DNA of 64,000 nucleotides from Thysanoteuthis rhombus (taxonomy: Eukaryota; Mollusca; Cephalopoda; Oegopsida; Thysanoteuthidae), in the NCBI GenBank assembly GCA_963457665.1, contig OY735201.1:33393918-33457917 (forward strand), read 5' to 3'. Below the pieces are notes generated by a model that had not been told where the DNA came from, searched no databases, and was given only the letters and a program-made list of their open reading frames with translations. Each line of letters starts with the position of its first letter. Positions within the stretch are counted from its first letter, which is position 1. A program made the position numbers and the translations under genes. Below are positions 44,288-56,959 of this stretch, piece after piece.

Positions 44288-46440
44288 CAGATAATAATCC
44301 AGGGGTCATGCATGGTTTGGGACCCCTGCACTACCTCACGATACTACTAGACATTGTTGATTTTTTTTGTCAGTGAGTAATTGGCCGGTTGGCATGTAAA
44401 TTGATATTTATTCAGGTCAGCTTAGTAGGAAACTGTAGTGATTGAACTCGCTATTGTAACTCACTAATCCTTGTTCTACAAAGAGGGGCTCTTGTTTGAA
44501 TGATACAAGTAAGGACGTCGCCCTATTTTATTTATTTTTTCAAAAATTGTAACTAGAAAAGCCTGTCTTATTAAAGTGGGGAGAATGTGTACTGATAAGT
44601 TAGTATAGCTCCTTCAAAATGGAGAATAAGTTCTGGTGTCAATATTATATCCGAAAATCACAACCAAATGTTCAGGCATCAATAATCTTTATACATGTAT
44701 GAAGGATTTCTTGAGAAAGTGTGTGTAAGAATAAACCCGACAACACTTTTTCTTATTTTCGTGGTCTACTTTCACAAAAATGTCAGATTAGACCAAAACA
44801 ATTACATGGAGTATTGAATGTAGCCTCTATAAGCATGAATCCTGGTTCCTGGAGACCATGCTGCACCTCCCCATTGCATTAAATACTACCTATCAATAAT
44901 TATAAGCCGAAACGTGAAAGTGTATGCTGTTTGTTTATTTTTTTTTTTTTTTAAGTTTGCGTCTTCTATTTACTAAGCTTAGTTTAGTACTGCACGTATC
45001 AAATGTGGTTAGGGAAGATTGGTTTGCGTTGGTTTTCCGAGTGAGAAGGACCTACCTTGACAATTATCACTTGCAGTCTAAAGCTCGAACATTGACCTCT
45101 GGCGGTGGGAATTATACAACTATATCAGGCAGGCCACAGATTGGCTCTTCTGTGAAGCTAAACGTGAACTTGATTTGCAATTCAAAAACCTAATCTGTGA
45201 TTGATCAGCTTAAATAAACAGAATATCAAATTCAGTACGAAAATGAAGGGTAAAAGTAAACATTTAAGCCAATAATTCTTGTTATCTTAACAAGGGTTGT
45301 TTTTGTTTTTTGTTTTGGGTTTTTTTTCCGTAGGGGGAAGCAGACGAAGCACATTTTTCAAAAAGTGTGCCTTCAATTATTTTTTGAGATGGTGACTTTA
45401 TATTGGACTGCCCAAGGTAAATAATGATCGAGTAATGGGCGTTTTAGAGATTTAGCGGTCATTTTGGATGACTTCTTAAAATTTATCTTTTTCCATCGGC
45501 AAGACTGGGAGGAGTTTGATGTTATCGAACGCACTTGACAATATCAGAAACTGTTGAAACTTCTCTGGGGTGAATAATGAACGAGCTAAAGTCCGAAAAT
45601 TCTGCTTTCCTAATGGTCAGCCTGGTAGAATTTTAGTATGTTATTCAGCACACCTGATACTCCTATAAATAAACCGTTAAGGAAACCCTTTTTTGAGGTG
45701 GTAAAGTATTTTGGTTTGTTTTTATTATTTTTTCAGAAATGCACCCAACTGTGATAATATGACTGCTAATGATGACGTCATAAAATCTGGTCTTTAAGAT
45801 ATCCATTAGATTAAAGAGAAAAAAAAAGGCAAAATCTTTTTTAAATCTGCTGTATATATATTTTATTTCAGCGAGACGTCGCTTGTAACTCTAAATAAAT
45901 GATCAAAAGAATATATCTCTAACCTCTTTTTTATTTATTCTTTTTTTAATTTGACCTAAATGCAGTTCGTTGAATCCTGGTGATCTCAAAAGAATTACCA
46001 AATGAATGGGCATTCCTTTCATAGTTGGAAATGTCACCTTAAATGTTTTTCTAAACTGTTTGAATCCCAAATTGAACGTGTTTGAACATTAGACAATTAG
46101 AGGTAAAACTTCAGAAGTTCTCGTCTGTTACGAATGACTTTTTTGCACAATGTCATTCTATAATTCCAAAATCTCTACTTCCAGGTCTTCTGTTTTTACT
46201 TGAATGGGTCTTTCTATGAATGAAGCTATAGCTGTTATATTTGTTCGTAGAGTAAAGAGTTCATTCAAAATGTGATCATTGGCTTCAATTTAATTTTTTT
46301 TTTTTTTTCAAACCCCTGAAGCAATTGTAGTTGCATTACAAATGGTGATGGGTTAAAGACACTACTGCCTACCATTTTCTTCATGGTTGGGAATCTGCTG
46401 GTGAGAAATCCACAAAACAAGTTTTTGCTTCAAATGAATT
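44288..46440. other. Intergenic stretch, nothing firmly recognised
   Basis: Composition becomes more even than in the IQGAP region. A 17-base imperfect direct repeat GGTRAATAATGAWCGAG occurs at 45416-45432 and 45569-45585. An 89-codon plus-strand frame at 44924-45193 resembles nothing known. T runs at 44938-44953 and 46292-46309. Confidence 0.6.
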
Positions 46441-46448
46441 TATATAGC

Positions 46449-46510
46449 CAGTGCCGGGTTTATAAGGAGGCAAAAGGGGCAAGTGTCCCGGGTCTCCTCA
46501 ATACAATATT
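46449..46510 (+). mobile_element. Possible hAT-like terminus
   Basis: CAGTGCCGGGTTTATAAGG at 46449 followed by AGGCAAAAGGGGCAAGTG resembles the ends of hAT elements that start CAGTGGCGGA and continue with a GGC-rich block. The other end is not found. Confidence 0.3.
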
Positions 46511-46734
46511 TTTTTTCTTTTAAATAGTTTCTTTCAAGAAATAAATAATTACTGCTTGAAGTTGATTTCATTATAACTCCTTCAACTGTTTGAAAATCAT
46601 GATGATACCACTTGTAATTCAAGTCTACAGTAATTAGAGTATGGGTAACAAAAATAAATTTGTCTTACCTAAAAATCTTCTTGGAGTTTAGCTGGTGTGT
46701 ATTTACATATATATATATATAATTTCTTGTGTAT

Positions 46735-46920
46735 AATTCGTTTACGACTTATGACCTATCCATGCCACTTCGGTGGACCATAGGATACAAAACCTGGGTT
46801 CAAAGGGTGGGGTCATCTTGAAACTCCACGGCTTAGGCTGGAGGGTTATTCCACTCACAGGCCCCGCCCAACTATCTTCGCTCGCGAACCCAAGCCATTC
46901 ATAATTCGTTTAACCTTTCT
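46735..46920. repeat. Structured stretch with TTCG hairpin, probable repeat
   Basis: CCAC-TTCG-GTGG at 46765-46776 forms a perfect 4-bp stem with a TTCG loop, enclosed by CCTAT / ATAGG (46755-46784). A GGGTTCAAAGG word and a GC-rich patch (CAGGCCCCGCCCAAC) follow. It looks like a SINE-type or other small repeat, but no A box is clear. Confidence 0.25.
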
Positions 46921-48393
46921 ATGTATGTAACCTGTCAGTTCGGTTTACATGCAATAAACAGACTTCGTGTAAATTTTGTAATTTGCCGTATATTTTAATT
47001 TGTGTATTAGGGCTCTACCGAACCCCTGAGGTCTAAATCATACCCTGTACGAAGCAAATACAAATTTTGATAATACAACGATTCAATGAATTGTTTACAC
47101 ATATCAACGGAACAGATTTAGATTTTACGATTTGATTTTAAAAAAAGAATAGATAAATTTCGATCAAGTACGATCTGTGTGCGCGTGCGCAATTCTTAAC
47201 TGATCCTCACCAAATTCAGACGGGCTGTGTATTTTAATATATCTCGAAGTGTGTTTGTTTTTGTTGTTTTGGGGTTTGTTTGGGTTTTTTTTTCTTAATC
47301 CTCGATAGTGTTTTAGTGTATGGTATGGGTTCTATTTATAATGTAGATCAATGCCTAATGTGTACCTTAGTTTATGTCTGACAACCTTCACGCTTGATTT
47401 TTGAAAATTTGGGTATCTTTAGTGATTGCCAACCAACAAAAGGCGAGAGAAAAATAGCTTTCAACTGCTTGATCATTCCTTTTACAACAACAACAATGTC
47501 TCTGCGCTTGGGCAGGCAACTGTTCAGTTGTGTGTCCACTTGATACATTGTATGAAATGAAAGATTCATGTTTCGATTGAGATCATGACATGTTTTCCTT
47601 CTTTTTTTTTTAATCATAATTGCGAAATGTTTCTACTTACTATTAACTAAAGCCCCCCAACTGTTACTGATATGAATACGATGGAATCTAAAGAAGTTGA
47701 AAAGTCGCTGTTGAATGTCACGAGTGGTTTCTGTTGTGGGAGAGATTAGTGATGTAGTTTGGAGTTGTGTGTGACGACGAGATTGTGAAGGACACAGGAT
47801 TTTGTTTCCGCGTGTTTGGTTCTTCAGGCCGACGTCTCTGAAATATTGGAGGAAGGGAGACGATAGTCGCCATGACAGAGTGAAGAATATGCGCACCAAG
47901 TATGTATGTGGAGGCGGAGATTAAACACAGTTGTAATTGTAATAACGACACATACGAATGTTTTGACAAATAAAACGTACATTTAAGAGAAAGACATAAC
48001 AAGACAAGACTGGAAGAACATATATGTAAAGAAACATTAATACGATCGATCGAGAAGAGAAACACCTGTTTAGTCAAGATGATCATTCCCATACATCCAA
48101 ATGGAATGTAGAGAAAGAGTAGTTTGTAAAACATGTGACATAAAGGGTCTAATGTCCTCTGGTTTATCTATGGAATGGAGCCTGATTATCTGTAATGTGT
48201 GGTAGGTTTGACCAGACAAGGTTATCAAAAGGCGGTTGATTCAGTTTTGGCACAAGAAGGAGCTAAAGAGGCGTAGTAATGTGCAGTGTTAGCGTTGTCT
48301 CCAAAAATGAGATAAGTGAAATAGTCGCAGTGTTTGCATTGTGTAGCTATAAAACTCCTGCAGATTATCACATCAAGGAAGATTAGTGACAGA

Positions 48394-48445
<52 letters not shown>

Positions 48446-49230
48446 AGTATGATAATATCGCTACGGTCAAAGAATGGAAACTACACTGGTTGCGAGTTTA
48501 GTGAGCAGTAAAGGTAAAAAGTAACCGGCTAAAAAGCCGGGGCAAATGGACACGTGCATTCAGAGATTTTAGAGGGAGTTGATGGAAGCAGTGATGTTTT
48601 CTATTTCAGGATAGATCTAGGGTTTCGTAGCTAAAGCTAATACTAATTTATTTTCATAATTAATTTTAACTAAAAATAATAACCGCAGCAACATTTTGCT
48701 CGTTTCAACGCTGTTCTTATTCAAATAAGTAATTTTGTTAATATCTCTATCTATAACTTTCCCATTAATAATGTTGATGTTATAATAATTATAATAAAAA
48801 CTAAATTGATTTGTTGTATAGTCAAAGCATTGAATGTTCACAGGACTTCCAGTTTCTGGCAATGAATTGAAATGATATGAATTATAAAAGAACAGGAACA
48901 ATACGAAAGTAACTGGTAGAGAGGGGATTTCGAATCAAACGTTGCCACTCGGCATTTTGATAGCACTTATAAACGGTTTTTTCAAAAATTCTATTTTGTT
49001 CTGCACTCTGCAATTTTTTAGGTTCGCGAACAGTTAAAAAAACAACGCACATTCCAATTGAATGGTCACGCTTGATGAGTGCCCAATGCACCACACCTTG
49101 CGTAAATGTTCAACAAATCCACCCTTAATCCAGTCAGTTATTTCACCAGAAATTGGTTTCATAGTCACGTGAAAAAATACAGCCACTATTGTGTGACAGA
49201 AAGTTATAGGGGTCATCTTGACGTATTGTA
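46921..49230. other. Intergenic stretch with scattered open frames
   Basis: The minus strand has several open frames (138 codons at 47718-48134, 94 at 48617-48901, 70 at 48882-49094). The longest is Ser/Leu-rich and partly hydrophobic, without any recognised domain. An (AT)n array lies at 48396-48439. A fragment near 47325-47375 is related to the repeat of intron 14. Confidence 0.5.
48396..48439. repeat. (AT)n microsatellite
   Basis: About 44 bases of alternating AT. Confidence 0.95.
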
Positions 49231-49274
49231 ACATCCCTTAGTCCCGTTCAGTCAGCTAGAGACCAAGAGCGCTG

Positions 49275-49307
49275 TGATTGGCTGGCAACCGGCATTTCAG
49301 CCAATCA
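49275..49307. promoter_or_regulatory. Inverted pair of CCAAT-box motifs
   Basis: TGATTGGCTG (49275-49284) and its exact complement CAGCCAATCA (49298-49307) flank 13 bases. Each arm holds a full CCAAT box with the favoured flanking bases for NF-Y. No TATA box or start of a gene is recognised nearby, so promoter function is only possible. It could be a transposon end. Confidence 0.35.
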
Positions 49308-49310
49308 GTG

Positions 49311-51460
49311 CATGTGTGATATCATTTTCTTTCCTTGTTAGGCCTGGATTTTCATACCTTGGACTGACTGAAACACCGTGTTAACAACACAAACAACAAA
49401 AATTCAATCATCCGAAAAACTCTTTGATTAATAATGACATTTCTCAAAACTGCAGAGTCAATTTAGATGGTTTTCCATCTAAATCTAACTATTTTTGATT
49501 ACATCTAGGTGTCAGAAATTGCCATTGGATGATTCAATGAAATTATTGATGCATTTATTTATTCTACAGTAATAAAATTATAAGTAATATTTTCATTAAA
49601 TTTTAATACATAAATGTATAATAAAGTCATATTTAATGTATCAAGAATATATAATGTATTTCGTAGATTCCAAATATATATCTGGAGAATCCAAATGTTT
49701 CTATGTTTTCCAAATTGTTTAAAATGAAGTAAATTTAAGTAAAATTGAAAATAAAGTTGGCAACACAGCTCTTGCTAGATCTTCACACAAGAAAAGCATC
49801 TAGGATCTGGCTTTCAGGGTTCTTTTTTTTTTTTCGATCTGCCAAGGTCAGTGCCAAATTATTCGTTCATGATCAGTAAATATTACTTGAATATGTCAAT
49901 CTTGGCCGGAAAATATAATGAATATAAAAGATAACATTTGTTTTTTGAATTAATATTGATTTTGTAAACAAGTGATGCAATATTGCACTAAAGATTTTTT
50001 TTTTAATGAAAAAAATCAACCTTAAAGATATGAAAAACAGCCACGTATCAGTAGCCTATAGTTCAAGCACCGGCGCCCATCAGGATTGCCAGGTATTTTT
50101 TGTCGCATAACGCCAAACTTCTATCATCATTGGACAAAATTAAGTAGCTTCAACACCAAAATAATCAAATTACTTGAAATTCATCATCAGATTAAGCTTG
50201 CAGGAAATGGATCAAAATACCCTTTTTCTTTTCTTTTTTTTAAATTCATTGTCCATGTATATTTATCTATTATAACATCCACGTGTAAGGAATTGTTATT
50301 TTTTGTAATTTTTTCATAAGAACCAAATTTCCTCAGTCTTGGTTATTAAAATACCAAATGGCCACCCTGGCAGTGGTTGCACCGGTACGCGTACCACACT
50401 ATGAGAATAAATTAAGTAGAGGTAGATCATAGCACAATCAGAGGAGTCAGCTTGGAGATGAACTGGTCAAATGGTGAATACAGTACCGCATAAGGATTTT
50501 GTAGACCCTTGGGCTACAAATATCGTCAGAACACAATATTATTTTTTTCAGAAAAATTTGAGAACCATTCAGATTTATTTCTACAACGCTAACAATTCCA
50601 ACATTTGCTTTGCGTAATTTCTTTCCAATAAGTGTAAGTTCTTGGGAGCGTCTCTTTCGATGACTATGAGAACAAGTTTTTGTTCGACTCGTTCTAAGAC
50701 GTCGCAAACCGTCATATCATATGAATGTATACAGCACAGTGTTTCTTCTTGCCGCAGTGTTTACTACAAATATATATGCAATATAATAATTGAACCTTTT
50801 TTTAAATATAGATAATTTAGAGTACTCGCACTTACGATCCAGCATTCACAATTGAAATAACCTTTTTCCACTTAATTTCTGGAGGACTTCAAAGTAGTGG
50901 AGGCCCATAGGCTGCAGACCCTAAAGCGTTAATCCTGTAGTAGGTGAATAGTACTGAGAAGAAAGGTTCTGCTGAGAAAATCACCAATAACTAAACTTAT
51001 TCTGTTTCCCCACCCCGAACTGTAACAGACGATTAGTTTTATCTCGGGTACGCATATCACATTTGTCGTCCATTTCATCTTGTTTTTGTTTTGTTTTTGT
51101 TTTTTGCTCTAATGTATGTTGTGCCCAGAAGAGCCCAATGACTACATCGACATTATCTTTCTAAATGTGAACTCTAACTGCAAACCAGTTTTGGTGCAGT
51201 CATGCATATCGTTTTTTTTTTCTCCCAGTAAACTGAAACGTTTGTAGTGTGTGTTGGGTTTTATTTTCAACCAAGAGTTGGTTCTCTGTATATCTACGTT
51301 TTTATTTTTTTTTATTGCATTTTTTTTTATATCCGTTTGTGTACTAACATTCGCTTACTACGTCTGATTTTCCCTTTTTCGTTTTGGCATCGGTTGTATA
51401 GTTTTTTCTTGGGTTATGTTCGTAGAGTGTGAGTTGTGAACTGATTTCAATGGCACAGTA
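49311..51460. other. Intergenic stretch with a hAT-like end
   Basis: No gene recognised. A hAT-like end lies at 50371 (separate entry). Several T/G-rich patches (51080-51110) and small open frames of up to 86 codons are present, without recognised domains. Confidence 0.5.
50371..50400 (+). mobile_element. hAT-like terminus with 12-base palindrome
   Basis: CAGTGGTTGCACC at 50371 runs into the perfect palindrome GGTACGCGTACC (50384-50395). Ends of hAT-type MITEs of the form CAGTGGTT...GGGTACGCGTACCC are known, so this is probably a diverged end. The partner end is not located. Confidence 0.4.
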
Positions 51461-52352
51461 ATCATCATCATCATCATCATCATCATCAGTCTCTTAACGT
51501 CCGTCATTGGACATAGACCTTCCCCAGGATTCGCCACAATTCCCTATCATGGGCGTCGCGGAGCCAGTACTCTCTGAATTTGTCTAGTTCATCTCTCCAT
51601 CTTGTATTCTGTTGGCCTTGATTTCTCGTGTGATCTCGGGGGATCTGATGTGAGTCACGATGTTCGTCGGTTGTCTTTCATTTTTGCTACATGGCCTGCC
51701 CATTGCCATTTGAGTTTTATAATGGATTCTACGATGTCTCTGACTCTTGTCTTTTTCCGGATGTACTGTGCCGTCTTGCGTTCTCTCAAAGTTTGACCCG
51801 GCATGAATTTTTCATGAGCACGTTGCATAGTTCTCAATTTGCGGATCCGTCTCTTGGTTAGGTTCCATATTTCAGCCCCATAAGTGACTATTGAGAGGAT
51901 GCATTGGTTATACACCCTTCTTTTTAGGATTAATGGGATCTTCTTGTTTTTGAAGGTTGAGCTTGCTCTGCCAAAGGCTTGCCATCCTAGTGTGATTCTT
52001 CGCTTGAATTCTTCTTTTGAGGGTCTCCTGAAGATTCGTTGTCCTAGATAGATGTAGAGATCTACTTTCTCCAGTTCTGTGTCTTCGATTTTGATCTCAG
52101 TGTTTTTATCTCCGATATGGTTATTGCACATGATCTTCGTCTTGCTGAAGTTCATGTGTAGGCCGACTTTCTTGCTCTCTTCATTTAGTTCATCTATCAG
52201 TTGTTGGAGGTCGTGCAGGTTTTCTGCGAAAAGGGCAATGTCGTCTGCAAATCGGAGATAGCTCAGATACTCGCCGTCTATTCTAATCCCTTTACTCTCC
52301 CAGTCTAATCTTATGAAGATCATCTTGAGGCAAGCTGTGAAGAGTTTGAATA
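51461..52352 (-). mobile_element. RTE-like LINE, copy D (best preserved; 222-codon RT frame)
   Basis: (ATC)n at 51461-51486 is the 3' tail. The minus strand then has an uninterrupted 222-codon frame (52323-51655) covering the end of the reverse transcriptase: YLRFADDIALFAENL with the FADD catalytic box (about 52255-52215), a KTKIM segment, YLGQRIF, YNQCILSIVTYGAEIWNLT, QRAHEKFM, RKKTRVRDIVES and LKWQWAGHVAKM. The final WIPRD/RWRDEL part continues after a frame break. The copy is truncated near 52350. Known RTE elements end in short tandem repeats, which fits. Confidence 0.9.
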
Positions 52353-55050
52353 CAAAGCGTAAAATGAATTAATACGAGCATGAAGAAATAAAGTAAAATA
52401 TTGGGATACAAATATTTATTTTTTATTGCCGAATAAGCACGAAGAAGAAAAAAAAAAGGAAATTTTAGTGTTTCGTTTGTTTGTTCCTGATACTTCAGCA
52501 TATGCTTGAAACGCACAGATGTTCTTGTAACAATAAAAATCAATGTCCGAATGACTATTGTATAAATACCCTGAGGATCGTCCAATACTAAAAAGATGAC
52601 GAATATTGGATTCTTTGTTTCCTTCTTTACATTTTGTAGACTTTGAAAATGCCTGATCTTTAGGAGCTGTGAATTTGTATGCAAGGGTGACTTGTTCTTT
52701 CCCGGTTGTCTCTGCTAGTACTTGATGAAGCCCGTCTTCAATGTTAACACTGTTGATGTACCTTTTTCTTGACTTTCAATCAATTCATTTTTTCTGCAAT
52801 TAAATGAGCTTAATTTTCAAATTACCAATCTGAAGGCACAATAGGAAATGCATACTTGTAAAACTATCAACACTTGATAAAATTGCAAGTACAATGAGAT
52901 CTTGAAGAAAAGATCTCGGTTCATTTCAATCTATATCTATCAATTTTTATTATCTATATCTTTCTTTCGGTTTATCGATTCCTATCGTTTTGAGGTGTTT
53001 TTATGGGGACACGTATCTAGCTCGCGCTTCGCCCAAAACATCTGTGTGTTCACCTTTTTTCTTTATTCTTCCACATTCCATTACCCATATATATCTATCA
53101 ATATATATTACTTATATCTATCTGTCAGTTAATTTCTATCGTTTCTTTTTCATTTTCTTCAGTATATGTATTGCAGTTTTTTGTTACGTTTTTTTTTTTT
53201 TTTTTTCACCCTTAAGAAATCCATTGGCTTTTCTGTGTTTTTACATTGAGTCAAATCGACCATGTTGATTTTTCCTACGGTCATCGAATGCTAAATTCTC
53301 TCACAATCCTGACTGACAACTTTTCATGACTTTTTTACAGCATTCAAAGATATATTAGGTATATTTCCAGGCTGATCTGCACATGCCATCTGTTTACAAT
53401 AACACAAGATCCATGATGTTAAAAAAAATGAGTTTAATAATTATTTTGTAAAACCATTTTTTTCTTTCGTTCACCTTCTCTTTTGATTCTTACCCTGTTA
53501 GTGCCCTGATGTCATTGGGTGGTACTGATCTTTACTATGTTATATTGAGTGGTACTGATCTTTACTGGAGGACCTTAATGGTGCTGATCTTTACTTGATC
53601 TGCCCCGTATCGCACAGAGAAAATGACACGAGAAGCGATTGAAAAGATCCACATTGTACGAAGTTCAATTGATAAGCATAAATTGTGGGCTGCCGGAAAA
53701 AAGAAAAACTGGATAAACATTTTAATATAAAAAAAATTTCAAACTCTACGATAAGTACTTGTAGTGGTTAGCGTTGTTTAATGATCTTGATGACACTAAA
53801 ATCAACAACAAATTTCTAACAGTTGGTAGTGTGACTACAACTAATAAGGTGGAAGATGGTACTAACACAGCTCAGCGGCATGCAAGAAACTAAATGCTAT
53901 AGAATAAATAATTTTTATAGACAGGTGAAGTCCAGGACACGAGTAAGGCCAGTTGAAACGAAATGGGATTAAATTAATCAGGTCTAATTATATTTGACGC
54001 CATTAATTACCCTTAGATTTAACCCTATCTCGTTAACATTTCAATATTAAACTGATCACTTAGTTTTGATTAGAAACGTACACGAATAATGGTAGTATCA
54101 ACAATAGTTGATAGTAGCAGCAGTAGCAGTATCATTAGTTTGAATAGTACAGACATGAGCTATGGGTGCTGCAGCTAATTTCGGAGATGTAGAAAGAATG
54201 GAGAATACAAAGAGTAATAAGAACAATTACCTGCATAATGAAGATAACAAATACAATGCAATTCAGCGAGAATGTATTCATTAAAGATATGCATGAACAA
54301 GATTGATGCAGTTAAATGTGTCCATATGCCTAGGTAGAAATAACTCATTTGTATGTATATAAGTATGTATGCACGTGTACGTACGAATCGAAATCGAGGA
54401 AGATGCATATTTGGTATTCAGACATTGGAAACATCATGTCGTAGCTCCCTTTAAGTAGCTACGAGAGAAAATTGCTAAAGATTAAATTGAGTGTGTCTCT
54501 CTTATGAAAGATATGTGTAAGGTGTCTGAATAGTCTATATGATGGTTTCTGAATGACTTGTGTCATAGCTTTAAAAGGTAATTGGAGTTGAAAAAAGATT
54601 CGTTCATTTCCATTTCTTCAATGAGTATCATATAAAAGATTAAGAGGTCATTTCGAAGTATGTGACAACAACGATATTCTTATTATCTTGTGTGTATCTA
54701 AACCAAGTGCTCCAGCAAAAAGTGCTCTATTGTTTTTGCGTCATCGTCGGATATTCTCGCTGTTCACTATGAAAGTGAAATGTAACTGTTGCAGATTGTA
54801 GTATCATCAAGCATTGAAATAAATCAAAGCAAAAACTATGTACAAATTTTACACCATCGAAGTTTGTATTGTATGCGTGCAGAGGAATCTTATAAGTCGT
54901 GTAGAGCTGTTTCCACCTCCCCAATACATAACCACCATCGTCCTTTAGCCATTCTGTTTTCATATGCCATAACCCTTTCAGCAAGTGATATTTCTATATT
55001 CTATATATTCTATATTCTGCAGTAAACGAGTCAATCTATTTTATTAATGG
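52353..55050. other. Intergenic stretch
   Basis: A 130-codon minus-strand frame (52292-52684) straddles the LINE truncation and has no recognised domain. Contains a T run (53190-53206) and a short three-copy repeat at 53521-53595. No gene recognised. Confidence 0.5.
53521..53595 (+). repeat. Three spaced copies of a 16-base word
   Basis: GGTACTGATCTTTACT at 53521 and 53551, and GGTGCTGATCTTTACT at 53580, separated by unlike 14- and 13-base spacers. Confidence 0.7.
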
Positions 55051-55715
55051 ATAGTTTCGATGCACAGCTTTACCCAAGGAACTCTCAGGCCCTCTGGCAC
55101 CGATGCGACGCACCGGTGACATTCGCCTCTCATAGGCCCTGTATGTGTGAAGTGCATGATTTTTAGGGTCTGTTATGTGATTTGTTCGCAATTATTCTTT
55201 CAGCAAATTACGAGTTTTGACTTCGGAATAGTACTACTTACTTGGTTGTAATACATGTTCATGATAACCTATTTTAAAGATTATACCTCACCGTGTTTTT
55301 CAACATTTCATTTTATCCCCACACTCTGATACACAAAATAGTCAAGGATACATTATTATATTTTATTTCCCACGCCAATGACAACCTTGTAAAAATGAAT
55401 ACACAATTTGAATCGCTTGAATATCGTTGCAAACTAAGTGCACATTTTCAAGTTCTGTCAAGCTTTGGAGACTTGAGTTGACAAGATATATTAGCAACTG
55501 CATTGACTGGCCAACCGTGATATATACTGTAACACCTCTGATATCCCTAGAAACAGACCAACAGTCGGGACATTGTTCAAGGTATCAGCGACAATTCGTC
55601 TACAGTAATCTACGATTACAGTTCACCTACAATAATTTATCAACAGATGCAATGTATCTTCAATGATTTATTCATGGATATAATTTACCAAAAAGGGTAT
55701 ATAAAGACAATTTAA
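55051..55715. other. Intergenic stretch, nothing recognised
   Basis: No gene, RNA or repeat family recognised. Open frames of up to 79 codons show no known domain. Confidence 0.6.
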
Positions 55716-55719
55716 TGAA

Positions 55720-56029
55720 TACACACATATATAGATGCATATATAAATATTTACGTATATTCACAAGCACATATACAGACATATACATACTCACATAAAC
55801 GTATACACATATACAGACACATGTACATACATACACACTTGTAAATATATAAACACGTACACATACGCATAAATACAAATGTGTGTACGTATGTGTATGT
55901 ATGTATGTATCGGTGTTTGTGTATATATTTGTGTATCCGTATATATGTATACGTGAAAGTGCGTATGTGTATGTATATGTGTATATGTAAGTGTTTTGTG
56001 TGTATGGTTACGTATGTATGTACGTACAC
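55720..56029. repeat. CA/TA to TG/TA strand-switch inverted repeat
   Basis: The left half (55720-55870) is made of ACACATATAC-type words. The right half (55881-56029) is made of GTGTATGT-type words, which are their complements. The switch is centred at about 55875, so the two halves form a 310-base imperfect palindrome. Both halves are mostly alternating purine-pyrimidine. The false frames here are rich in Tyr, Val, Cys or His, Thr. Confidence 0.85.
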
Positions 56030-56940
56030 TATTTTTTATCTGAAGATAAATTGTTGAAGTCTTATTTACAGGACATCTCTGGAAGTACGTGTTCGACATG
56101 CAAGTTGAAATAAACGTTGAAAAAGAGACTTATTTATGAAAAAACACAAGGGGACATAATTATGAAGCGTATGGGAACTCTTTAATCAAGAGAGGCCGTT
56201 TTACGTGAATTGCACTGATCTGTCTGAAATATTACACTGTATCGCCGGAATCGTATACCTATTGATATAATCTGACGTAAGGGGTTTGGAATAGCCGAGC
56301 CTGTTTCATGCCCCGGGGTACGAATTGGACTAGCCTAAAACATACTCAGGGTATAAAACAGGCTACCCACTTTGAGCCGTATATAATCTGGGTGATCGGG
56401 CTTTCACAACGGCTCGAAAAGAATTCTTGTTTAATGGATCACTGTGACTTTCTGATTGAATCGGAAATATTCATTCTTACCCAGCTTCACAATGGTTTGT
56501 CGATTTATTTGAAATTCAAATTAATTTAGGTTATATTCGTGCCAAACTAAGCCTCCAAGAAAAAATTTTATAAGACGGTGAAAGGCTTCTTTGCCCCCCA
56601 CCCCCTTAACTCGTTGCATCAACATCCTTTTAGCACGCCACACTATATTCGCTCTCTGGTAAACGATAGAGTATGCATATGCTCCGGTGGCACACCCCTC
56701 CCAGAAGACCTGGTGCCAAACTTTCAGGATCCAGTTCCGGTCTTTAAAAGGCTACTATTTTTGTCATCTTTGTTCAAGGGTTTGTAGCAACTACTTCCGG
56801 TTATCTAAATGAGGAGGACTTGATATTGACTCACACTTCTTCATTAAATTGTCCTTCAATAATTCAAAATTTGCTGAATTGTATTTTTGCATTGCTAAAA
56901 GAAATAGTTTGATTTCGAAAATAATTACCATCAACTTTCC
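56030..56940. other. Intergenic stretch, nothing firmly recognised
   Basis: More GC-rich than the IQGAP region. It includes plus-strand open frames of 73 (56308-56529) and 69 codons (56578-56787) with ordinary composition but no recognised domain. No repeat family assigned. Confidence 0.5.
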
Positions 56941-56959
56941 TAATCAGGGTTGGGTACGT

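Noticed and set aside
47718-48134. 138-codon minus-strand frame with hydrophobic segments, considered as a receptor fragment
   Set aside because: No receptor motif, no neighbouring exon in a compatible phase and no known match by eye. Listed only under the intergenic stretch.
48525-48540. Terminator-like hairpin CCGGCT-AAAA-AGCCGG
   Set aside because: A perfect hairpin but with no T tract after it, and bacterial-type termination does not apply here.
53521-53595. CRISPR-like array (repeat-spacer-repeat)
   Set aside because: The words are only 16 bases, spacers 13-14 bases, and the setting is an animal genome with no cas genes.
55672-56099. Overlapping 68-102 codon minus-strand frames rich in Tyr, Val, Cys, His and Thr
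   Set aside because: They are products of the CA/TG simple-repeat composition.
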